Assembly (NCBI GenBank): GCA_020723725.1
Contig: DYIG01000113.1
Location: forward strand, 1-5,574
Source of the DNA: Thermaerobacter marianensis
GTDB taxonomy: Bacteria; Bacillota; Sulfobacillia; DYIH01; DYIG01
Direction: 5' to 3'
Length of the DNA: 5,574 nt
The notes beneath the pieces were generated by a model that was given only the letters and a program-made list of their open reading frames with translations, was not told the origin of the DNA and did not search any database. The first letter of the stretch is position 1. The number at the start of each line of letters is the position of its first letter. Positions 1 through 5,549 of the stretch are shown here, piece after piece. The translations under genes were made by a program, and so were the position numbers.

Positions 1-1
1 C

Positions 2-556
2 TTCACCAGGGCGGAAATCATTTCCCTCTTCGGACCGGTGGAGGAGGTCATTATCGATAGCTTTGCCAACGATGGCAACAGGCTCCAGGCTCATGAGCTC
101 TTCTTCGAGGCGTATCAGAACAACCACAATCAGCTGGTACGCACATTCCCCGGAATCATGGAGATGATACAGTCAGCCCATAAGGCTGGCCTAGGCATTG
201 GCCTCGTAACCAACAAAGGGCGCCGTTCTACAGAGATCACCCTGGAAAGACTCAACCTAACACCCTATTTCCGTTCGGTGGTCACCGGCACGGAGGCTGG
301 GCGCCCAAAACCTCACCCCTCCGGTATCCTCCAGGCCCTGCGCGACCTGGGGGTTCAGCCAGATGAATCCCTCTTTGTCGGTGATGCGCCCGTAGACATT
401 ATAGCCGGTAAAGCCGCCGGCACGCTGACCTGCGCCGTATCCTGGGGTGGCGTTCATACCCTTGATGAAACGATGGCTGAGAACCCTCATTATATATGCA
501 GGTCTGCTGATGAGCTCAACAATCTGATCCGGAACCTACAGACAAATAACGGTTAA
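2..556 (+). CDS. HAD-superfamily phosphatase, phosphoglycolate phosphatase/PpaX-like (5' end outside window)
   Basis: The reading frame is open from base 2, so the gene begins upstream of the window; the GTG at 38 is only an internal codon, because residues before it (FTRAEIISLFGP) already match the cap-domain region typical of this family. Of the visible 184 residues, HAD motif II is the Thr of GLVTNKG (about residue 70), motif III is the Lys of RPKPHP (about 103), and motif IV is VGDAPVDI with Asp at about 128 and 132. Motif I (DxDGT), which carries the nucleophilic Asp, must lie upstream. Family knowledge: these cytosolic Mg-dependent enzymes hydrolyse small phosphate esters such as phosphoglycolate, or pyrophosphate (PpaX). 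The substrate cannot be read from the sequence. The gene ends with TAA and overlaps the 3' end of the convergent serine hydrolase gene by 41 bp. No rho-independent terminator is visible after it. Confidence 0.9.
   Translation, partial: FTRAEIISLFGPVEEVIIDSFANDGNRLQAHELFFEAYQNNHNQLVRTFPGIMEMIQSAHKAGLGIGLVTNKGRRSTEITLERLNLTPYFRSVVTGTEAGRPKPHPSGILQALRDLGVQPDESLFVGDAPVDIIAGKAAGTLTCAVSWGGVHTLDETMAENPHYICRSADELNNLIRNLQTNNG
516..556. other. Convergent 3' overlap of two genes (41 bp)
   Basis: The plus-strand HAD gene stops (TAA) at 556, and the minus-strand serine hydrolase stops (TGA, read from 518 to 516) inside it. Both 3' coding ends share these 41 bp, and no hairpin plus T-run is visible on either side, so transcripts from both directions probably run into each other. 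Confidence 0.85.
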
Positions 557-1370
557 CATACATACGACAGACGCGCCCCACGAAATCACAGGCCTGCCAC
601 GATTCTGTCACATCCCTGGTAAGGATGGATATAACGAAAGCCCTGTTCGGCAGAAAGACTATTCCAGCGTCGTGAAAGGCGTTTGACAGACTGCCTGTCT
701 TATGAGCAATCTGCCACGAAGGGCATGCCCCAACAACCGCGCCTTTTTCTACGGGTAGACGTGACGGCAGGCCCTCCTTAAACTGCTGCCGTTTCATGAT
801 ATCAACCATCCGTCTGCAAGCGTCCCAGGAAACAATCTCCCCGCGGGACAAAGCCGCCAACAAAAAGGTCATGTCCTCGGCTGTAGTAACATTGCCACCC
901 TGTCGGCCAACGGGAACGATCTGGAGCTTGTTATAAATCCTTGTCCCGTGCAACCCTGCTCTTTGCATGGTCTCGTTAACTGCGTCTATCCCAACCATAT
1001 CCAATAGGATGTTGGCGGCTGTGTTATCACTGACTACGATCATCAGCTTAACCAAATCCGAAGCCCGGAACCGTATCCCTGGCGCCAGGGCATGAATTAC
1101 GCCAGCGCCGGTCACCTGGTCCTCGGCGCCAATCTCCACCCAGGTGTCCCACCTCAAGAGCCCTTCCGATGCCTGACGAAAAACCTCAACCATAATCGGT
1201 ATCTTTACCAGGCTGGCGGCAGGAAACGATTCGCTCTGGTTGATCCCCAACCCTTCCCCTGACTCCAGGTCCAAGATAGAAACAGCGACACGCCCACCTA
1301 AGCCGGTCGCAAGTTCGGAGATCCTTACCCGGAAGTCCTCCAGGTCAACCCTCCCCGATCTTTGCGTCAA
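516..1370 (-). CDS. Class-A beta-lactamase-fold serine hydrolase, no Glu166 equivalent, no signal peptide
   Basis: The 284-residue protein carries the penicillin-recognising serine hydrolase motifs: SLVK (S53/K56, nucleophile and general base), SDN (114-116) and KTG (224-226). Spacing between the first two (61 residues) fits class-A beta-lactamases. The region where class A has its omega-loop ExxLN (around residue 150, NKLQIVPVGRQ) has no Glu, so the usual deacylating base is missing; it resembles the broad Beta-lactamase2 group (PF13354) more than a resistance enzyme. Start is TTG, 3 bp after the ctpA stop, preceded by a G-run (bases 1378-1383) seven bases upstream; the fold's first helix follows at once, leaving no room for a signal peptide. 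Five cysteines (185, 215, 261, 268, 284) also suggest a cytosolic location. Last gene of the block, ending TGA inside the HAD gene. A D,D-peptidase, esterase, or penicillin-binding sensor are alternatives; substrate unknown. Confidence 0.88.
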   Translation of the reverse strand: MTQRSGRVDLEDFRVRISELATGLGGRVAVSILDLESGEGLGINQSESFPAASLVKIPIMVEVFRQASEGLLRWDTWVEIGAEDQVTGAGVIHALAPGIRFRASDLVKLMIVVSDNTAANILLDMVGIDAVNETMQRAGLHGTRIYNKLQIVPVGRQGGNVTTAEDMTFLLAALSRGEIVSWDACRRMVDIMKRQQFKEGLPSRLPVEKGAVVGACPSWQIAHKTGSLSNAFHDAGIVFLPNRAFVISILTRDVTESWQACDFVGRVCRMYVNRYLSVGSGSDC

Positions 1371-1373
1371 ACA

Positions 1374-2711
1374 CTATCCCCCCGTACCGGAAGCCCTCTG
1401 TTTGATTGCCAGCCTGCCAGTAACAACTTCCAGCGCCTTGCCGAGTTGAGGATCGGTCTTTGGATCCCCGAACCTGGCATCCTCGGTCCAGGGCACTTCG
1501 ATATCCGGCTTGATCCCACCCCCAACCTGCTTCTTGGTATCTGGGTCGATCTTGCGGTTGATATCCCGCCCTTTGGGTGTAAGGTATTTGGAAACGGTTA
1601 GTTTTAGGCCTGTGCCATCCTCTAGATCCCAGACCTGCTGAACCAAACCCTTGCCAAATGTAGGCACGCCAACCAGCACTCCCGCTTCACGATCCTGAAT
1701 GGCGCCTGCCAGGATCTCGGATGCACTGGCCGATGCCTCATCTACCAGCACAACCAGGGGCATCCCCAGGCCGCCAGGGTTATTGGATGTATGCGTGACC
1801 CTCTTCCCTGACCGGTCAACCACGTGAACCACCGGCCCACGGGGAACGAACATGCCAGCGATCTCCACGACAACATCCAGCCTGCCGCCCGGGTTGTGTC
1901 TAAGATCGAGGATCAAAGCTTGCGCACCCTTTTCCTTCAATCCATCAATATCCTGCCTCACCTGGCGCGTCGTCATCTCGAGGAATTGATTAATCTTCAA
2001 GTAACCGATGTTTGGGTTCTGGCTAAGCAGCTTAGCTTCCGTTGTTGGAATAACTATGCGGGCACGCTCAATCTTGAAAACCAGTTCCCTGGTCCCTGTT
2101 TGGGGGTGTTCACGCAACACGGTTAATTCAACCATGGTACCCGGTTGCCCCTTAATTAACTTGACCACTTGCGTGGTTTCCTGGCCAACTATATCGCGGC
2201 CGTCCACCTTGATGATCTTATCCCTGGGTTTCAGACCGGCAGGGTCTCCCTCTTTCGCCCCTTCAAACCTGGTAACAGCGCCCGGGGTATTCGGGAAAGC
2301 TGCCACCACGACAACGTACTTCCCCTCATCGGTCACCTGGACGCCTATGCCCCCATATGTTCCATCTGTTTCCTCATGAAAGCTTTTAAATTCTTTAACT
2401 GTGAAAAAAGTGGAATATGGGTCATTAAGCGCGCTTACAGAGCCCTCTGCGGCACCCAGGAGCAATTTATCAATATCGGGGTTGTCTATATATTTATTTT
2501 TAACAATGGAAAGCACTTTTACCAGCCGCTCAAAAGAAGGGGACTTTGACATCTCCTCCATAAGGGCGATGTTTTCTGCCTTGCTAGAAAGGTCATTGAT
2601 CAATGCCCGGTAGTTGAACATAAAGATCGTCCATGTCAAGACGCTTGTCACGACGATTATAATAATTGCGCCGACAAGTGCCTGACGCGAGCTAATTCCC
2701 TTTTGCTCCAC
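1374..2711 (-). CDS. ctpA: S41 family carboxyl-terminal processing protease (CtpA/CtpB-like)
   Basis: A 445-residue membrane-anchored serine protease. After a short basic N-terminus, residues 11-32 form one hydrophobic signal-anchor, placing the rest outside the membrane. A PDZ domain spans about 115-205 (GGIGVQV to LTVLRE) and the S41 protease domain about 215-405. The Ser-Lys dyad is visible: S329 in DEASASASE and K354 in GVPTFGKG, 25 residues apart as in other family members, with supporting Q358. Family knowledge: these enzymes trim or degrade exported proteins from their C-terminus, with the PDZ gating the site; in B. subtilis the homologue CtpB lies by ftsEX and cleaves SpoIVFA in sporulation. 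GTG start is supported by GAGGGG (bases 2720-2725) eight bases upstream. It lies 55 bp after the M23 gene, with a possible own -10 element. The PDZ appears to hold an extra stretch at about 142-155. No cysteine. Stop is TAG. Confidence 0.95.
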   Translation of the reverse strand: MEQKGISSRQALVGAIIIIVVTSVLTWTIFMFNYRALINDLSSKAENIALMEEMSKSPSFERLVKVLSIVKNKYIDNPDIDKLLLGAAEGSVSALNDPYSTFFTVKEFKSFHEETDGTYGGIGVQVTDEGKYVVVVAAFPNTPGAVTRFEGAKEGDPAGLKPRDKIIKVDGRDIVGQETTQVVKLIKGQPGTMVELTVLREHPQTGTRELVFKIERARIVIPTTEAKLLSQNPNIGYLKINQFLEMTTRQVRQDIDGLKEKGAQALILDLRHNPGGRLDVVVEIAGMFVPRGPVVHVVDRSGKRVTHTSNNPGGLGMPLVVLVDEASASASEILAGAIQDREAGVLVGVPTFGKGLVQQVWDLEDGTGLKLTVSKYLTPKGRDINRKIDPDTKKQVGGGIKPDIEVPWTEDARFGDPKTDPQLGKALEVVTGRLAIKQRASGTGG

Positions 2712-2719
2712 TTTCCCAA

Positions 2720-2725
2720 CCCCTC
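2720..2725 (-). promoter_or_regulatory. Ribosome binding site of ctpA
   Basis: On the minus strand this reads GAGGGG, followed by an eight-base spacer and the GTG start at 2711. It supports the GTG start, for which there is no ATG alternative in frame before the membrane segment. Confidence 0.65.
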
Positions 2726-2743
2726 AGCAGTCCATGATCTTCA

Positions 2744-2749
2744 ATTATA
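2744..2749 (-). promoter_or_regulatory. Candidate -10 element of an internal ctpA promoter
   Basis: In the 55-bp gap before ctpA the minus strand reads TATAAT, a perfect sigma-A -10 hexamer, 33 bases before the GTG start. No good -35 hexamer lies 16-18 bases upstream (AAATAG at 17) and there is no TGn extension. The overlapping CATATAAT also resembles a sporulation sigma-E type -10 (CATAC-A-T). This is the only gap in the block large enough for an internal promoter. Weak evidence. Confidence 0.3.
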
Positions 2750-2766
2750 TGTCACCCCCGACCAAT

Positions 2767-3936
2767 CTATTTGATTGCCTGCCCGATATACTCCAAGGGA
2801 TTCCTGGGTTCACCGTTTATTCGGACTTCAAAATGGAGGTGGGGGCCTGTACTAAAACCGGTCGAACCAACCGTACCAATGACCTGCCCCTTCTGCACCA
2901 TCTCCCCGTTGGATACATTCAGGGTACTCATGTGACCGTAAAGGGTTGAGACTTGTTTACCGTGATAGATGATAACCGCTTTACCATAGCCGCCGAGCCA
3001 GTCCGCCGTCACAACCTTCCCCGATTCCGCTGCTTTAATGGGGGTACCGAATGAAGCGCCGTAATCAACCCCCGTATGCATCCGGTTCTGACGCGCGATT
3101 GGATGGAAGCGCATGCCGAAACTGGAGGTAATGCGCGCCTGCAGGGGCGCCATAAGGACTATGGCACCCTCACGCTTCAGCTGTTCCTCATACTTGGCCT
3201 GTAGCCTCTTTAATTCCGCGGTAATCCTTTCACTCTCACGCTCCAGATCATCCAGTGCCCGGCGGATCTCGTTCTGGTCGGACACCAGCTTCTGCTTAAG
3301 TCTTTCTGTCTCGTTCTTCTCCGTTTCAAGGTGTTCCTTCATTTCCTCAACCTTATCCCGCGTCGCCATTACCACCAGGCGCTCCCGTTCACGAGTCTCT
3401 TTTAATTTGATGGCAAGCAGACGCAATTCCTTGACCTCTTCAAAAAGGTTGACATCCGATTGGACAATAATCTGCAGGTTCTCCACGCGGGTAAGGAAAT
3501 CCGAGAAGTCCTTGGATGACAATAGGACGTCCAAATAGGTTACGGAACCATGCTCATATAGGGCACGGACTCGCTTCTTCAGTAAAGCAAGCCGCCTCTC
3601 CAGTTTTTTTTCAGTCTCCTCAACCTGCCGTTTAGCCTCATCCAGGCGGGCCTCCGCATCTTCGAGTTGCTTCTGTATCCTGGTCAGTTCCTCTTCCTTG
3701 GCATCGAGGGACCTTTCCAGGCGTTTGAGTTGATTGGTAGTTTTGACAACCTGTTTCTCTACAGTTTGTAGCTCTTTCTGTTTGCGATTGTATTCTGAGT
3801 TAAGGTTTTGCAGCTCTTTCTTACGCTTATCCATTTCATTCTGAATCTTTTGAATGTCATCATTAGAGCCAGCCTGAACCGGAGCCACCAACAAGGCTAT
3901 AAGCGTAATTGAACCTATGGCCGCCCGTAGCCTCAT
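2767..3936 (-). CDS. EnvC-like murein hydrolase: coiled coil plus catalytically intact M23 (LytM) peptidase
   Basis: A 389-residue exported protein (numbering from the ATG at 3936). Residues 1-22 form a signal peptide, cleavage probably after VQA. A long charged coiled coil covers about 25-260, with a less regular stretch near 127-165 (YEHGSVTYLDVLL), the layout of EnvC and other FtsX-bound hydrolases. The C-terminal M23 domain begins near 265. Zinc ligands H287 and D291 (HTGVD) and H368 (second His of HLH), and catalytic H335 (LYGHM) and H366, are all present, so it should cut peptidoglycan cross-bridge peptides, unlike E. coli EnvC, which lacks these residues and only activates amidases. 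Directly following ftsX, it is the likely hydrolase controlled by FtsEX. Start: ATG at 3936 has AGGTGGT eight bases upstream and gives a compact signal peptide; an in-frame GTG at 3948, abutting the ftsX stop, would add MVQC and is the alternative. Stop is TAG. Confidence 0.93.
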   Translation of the reverse strand: MRLRAAIGSITLIALLVAPVQAGSNDDIQKIQNEMDKRKKELQNLNSEYNRKQKELQTVEKQVVKTTNQLKRLERSLDAKEEELTRIQKQLEDAEARLDEAKRQVEETEKKLERRLALLKKRVRALYEHGSVTYLDVLLSSKDFSDFLTRVENLQIIVQSDVNLFEEVKELRLLAIKLKETRERERLVVMATRDKVEEMKEHLETEKNETERLKQKLVSDQNEIRRALDDLERESERITAELKRLQAKYEEQLKREGAIVLMAPLQARITSSFGMRFHPIARQNRMHTGVDYGASFGTPIKAAESGKVVTADWLGGYGKAVIIYHGKQVSTLYGHMSTLNVSNGEMVQKGQVIGTVGSTGFSTGPHLHFEVRINGEPRNPLEYIGQAIK

Positions 3937-3943
3937 ACACTGC

Positions 3944-3950
3944 ACCACCT
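3944..3950 (-). promoter_or_regulatory. Ribosome binding site for the M23 peptidase, overlapping the ftsX stop
   Basis: Minus strand AGGTGGT, one mismatch from the ideal site, lies eight bases before the ATG at 3936 and contains the last two bases of the ftsX TAG. This favours the ATG over the GTG at 3948, and suggests translational coupling. The GTG also has a weaker AGGG five bases upstream. Confidence 0.5.
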
Positions 3951-4860
3951 AAACCCTGAGATGTCTTCTTACGGATACTACCGATCCTACGGCGCCCAAT
4001 CCCATCCCCAGCACCACCAACCCCTTGGCCATGTTCGAAATAAAGGGTTGTACAGGGACGACCGGAACGAACGGGAGGGACGAGGAGATTTTATCAGCAA
4101 ACCAGATGTAAGCCAGCCAGAGAGCAAGAGACGCCAAAACAGCCCCAATTGACCCTAAAACAGCACCCTCAATGAAGAACGGCCAGCGTATGAACCCATC
4201 GGTCGCGCCGACCAACTTCATGATGCCAATCTCCCGGCGCCTGGAAAAAACGCTTACCCTAATAGTGTTGGCGATGAGGAAAACCGTACCAACAGCAAGA
4301 AAAGCCGCTAAAACCAGCCCCAGTGCACGAATCGCGCCGGTTACCCTCCGCAACCTCCTGACCGTCTCCTCTTGATAAACAACCTTGCTAATGCCACTCA
4401 TTCCGTTAAGCGTTCTCACAACCCCGTCCACCTTCTCTGGGTCGGGGACCTGTATCTCGAAGGAATCCCTCAGCGGGTTGTTTTCCTCTACAGCTTCCAG
4501 GAGAGTGGCCTGCTCGCCGAACTGCTTGCGAAGGCGTTCCAGGGCCTCTTCCTTTGTTACGAAACCTACCTCGGTAACACCGTCTATGGTCCCGAGTGAA
4601 AGGCTGAACGTATCCCTCTGTGAACGGTCAAAACCCTCATCAAGGAATGCCACCACGCGCACCTGGGACTTCACGCTCCGGGAAATGTTTTGCACGTTTA
4701 CAGCCAACCCCAGGAAAACAGCGAGAATAAAAAGCGATAACGCAACACTGCTCACAGAAGCGAAACTCATTACACTGTTCTTGCGTATACCGTCTGAGGC
4801 CTCCCGAAAGAGGTACCCCACTGTCCTAAACCTCAACTGCGTAAAGCCCCCTTTCCTCAT
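3949..4860 (-). CDS. ftsX: Cell division ABC transporter, membrane subunit FtsX
   Basis: A 303-residue membrane protein with the FtsX layout: TM1 at about 33-55, an extracellular domain at about 56-175, then TM2 (176-199), TM3 (229-254) and TM4 (277-297). The FtsX/MacB permease signature, SRRREIGIMKLVGAT followed by FFIEG, is at 206-232. Family knowledge: FtsX pairs with FtsE and passes ATP-driven movement through its extracellular domain to a coiled-coil wall hydrolase during division. The next gene encodes just such a hydrolase. Start is uncertain: ATG at 4860 overlaps ftsE by 35 bp and has only a distant GGAAGG (14 bases away). An in-frame TTG at 4836 (overlap 11 bp, GGGGG ten bases upstream) would start the protein as MRFRTVGYLFREA, very like typical FtsX N-termini, giving 295 residues. 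A GTG at 4821 is a third choice. Stop is TAG, touching the next ORF in the same frame. No cysteines. Confidence 0.95.
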   Translation of the reverse strand: MRKGGFTQLRFRTVGYLFREASDGIRKNSVMSFASVSSVALSLFILAVFLGLAVNVQNISRSVKSQVRVVAFLDEGFDRSQRDTFSLSLGTIDGVTEVGFVTKEEALERLRKQFGEQATLLEAVEENNPLRDSFEIQVPDPEKVDGVVRTLNGMSGISKVVYQEETVRRLRRVTGAIRALGLVLAAFLAVGTVFLIANTIRVSVFSRRREIGIMKLVGATDGFIRWPFFIEGAVLGSIGAVLASLALWLAYIWFADKISSSLPFVPVVPVQPFISNMAKGLVVLGMGLGAVGSVVSVRRHLRV

Positions 4861-5515
4861 CGCGGACTACGCAGCCTTCCCTGAGAGCAATGACACGTTT
4901 CCTGAACGTGTTAACGATGTATTCCGCATGTGTAGCCACCACAACCGTGGTGCCAGCGCGGTTTATGTCATGAAGAAGGCCCATGATTTCCATTGCCGTT
5001 TTGGGGTCAAGGTTGCCTGTGGGCTCGTCCGCCAAGAGAAGGACCGGGTTGTTTACCATGGCCCGCGCCAGAACCACACGCTGCTTCTCGCCACCCGAAA
5101 GCTGATGGGGGTAAACCCTGGCCTTATCAAGAAGGCCCACCATCTCCAGCACGGCAGGAACACGCCTGTGGATCTCCCGCCGACTCGCCTCAGTCACCAA
5201 TAGCGCGTAAGCCACGTTGTCGAAAACCGTTTTATTAGGCAGGATTTTGTTCTCAAAATCCTGGAATACCACCCCTATCCTCCGCCTGAGGTAGGGTATT
5301 TCTCTCGATTTAAGGAGGTTAAGGTTTTGATTGCACACCCAGACCTCCCCCACCGTCGGGAATTCTTCACGATAGAGAAGGCGAAGGAGCGTGGACTTAC
5401 CCGCCCCGCTTGGCCCGACCAGGAAAACAAATTCCCCTGACTCGACACGCATATTTACATCCCGCAGGGCCACATGTTTTCCATGAACTTTAGTAACTTC
5501 GATGGTGTGGATCAT
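4826..5515 (-). CDS. ftsE: Cell division ATP-binding protein FtsE
   Basis: A 229-residue cytosolic ABC ATPase, the usual FtsE length. Motifs in order: Walker A GPSGAGKST (34-42), Q-loop Q85 in VFQDF, ABC signature LSGGEKQR (139-146), Walker B LLLADE with catalytic E164, D-loop NLD (168-170), and switch His H196 (ATHAEY). All are intact, so it should bind and hydrolyse ATP and drive FtsX. The ATG at 5515 is chosen because a near-perfect GGAGGT lies eight bases upstream and the protein then starts right at the domain (MIHTIEVTKVHGKHVAL); the frame stays open upstream for 18 more codons to 5569, but that extension (MWVKPIKSKIFGWW...) has no FtsE counterpart. After the Q-loop the segment ENKILPNKTV seems two residues longer than the usual FtsE (QDF-KLL-PNKTV), exactly where a perfect inverted repeat lies in the DNA. 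First gene of the block within the window. Stop TAG. Confidence 0.96.
   Translation of the reverse strand: MIHTIEVTKVHGKHVALRDVNMRVESGEFVFLVGPSGAGKSTLLRLLYREEFPTVGEVWVCNQNLNLLKSREIPYLRRRIGVVFQDFENKILPNKTVFDNVAYALLVTEASRREIHRRVPAVLEMVGLLDKARVYPHQLSGGEKQRVVLARAMVNNPVLLLADEPTGNLDPKTAMEIMGLLHDINRAGTTVVVATHAEYIVNTFRKRVIALREGCVVRDEERGLYAVEV
5240..5263. repeat. Perfect 10-bp inverted repeat inside ftsE
   Basis: The arms CAGGATTTTG (5240-5249) and CAAAATCCTG (5254-5263) are exact reverse complements around a four-base loop (TTCT on the plus strand, AGAA in the ftsE mRNA). It encodes QDFENKIL just after the Q-loop Gln. No U-run follows on either strand, so it is not a standard terminator. The flanking bases do not pair. 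Confidence 0.85.
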
Positions 5516-5523
5516 AAATGAGT

Positions 5524-5529
5524 ACCTCC
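5524..5529 (-). promoter_or_regulatory. Ribosome binding site of ftsE
   Basis: The minus strand reads GGAGGT with an eight-base spacer to the ATG at 5515. This is the best ribosome binding site in the window and fixes the ftsE start against the open frame further upstream. Confidence 0.85.
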
Positions 5530-5532
5530 ACC

Positions 5533-5549
5533 ATCCAAAGATTTTGGAT
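5533..5549. repeat. 7-bp inverted repeat just upstream of the ftsE ribosome binding site
   Basis: The arms ATCCAAA (5533-5539) and TTTGGAT (5543-5549) are exact reverse complements around a three-base loop. In the mRNA the hairpin ends three bases before GGAGGT. It could be a small operator or a 5' leader hairpin affecting ribosome access. The remaining bases to the window edge show no convincing -35/-10 pair. Confidence 0.6.

Noticed and set aside
38..40. GTG as the start of the HAD phosphatase gene
   Set aside because: Residues encoded before it already match the family, and starting there would remove the nucleophile motif and most of the cap domain. The gene is cut by the window edge.
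516..1370. An antibiotic-resistance beta-lactamase
   Set aside because: The class-A omega-loop Glu and an export signal are both missing, and the operon context is cell-wall remodelling, not a mobile resistance locus.
1374..1376. TAG decoded as pyrrolysine
   Set aside because: Four genes here end in TAG at their usual family lengths, so TAG is working as a stop. Pyrrolysine is otherwise confined to a few methylamine enzymes. Kept only as a check in the findings.
2022..2036. 6-bp inverted repeat GCTAAG/CTTAGC in ctpA
   Set aside because: It is short, lies inside a normal coding region with no T-run or odd protein feature, and is expected by chance in a sequence of this length.
3113..3538. 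A Ser/Arg-rich plus-strand open frame
   Set aside because: It is the antisense shadow of the Lys/Glu-rich coiled coil of the M23 gene, which explains the low-complexity Ser/Arg composition.
4385..5203. A 272-codon open frame on the plus strand
   Set aside because: It runs antisense to ftsX and ftsE, which have complete conserved motifs. Its translation shows no domain or natural composition.
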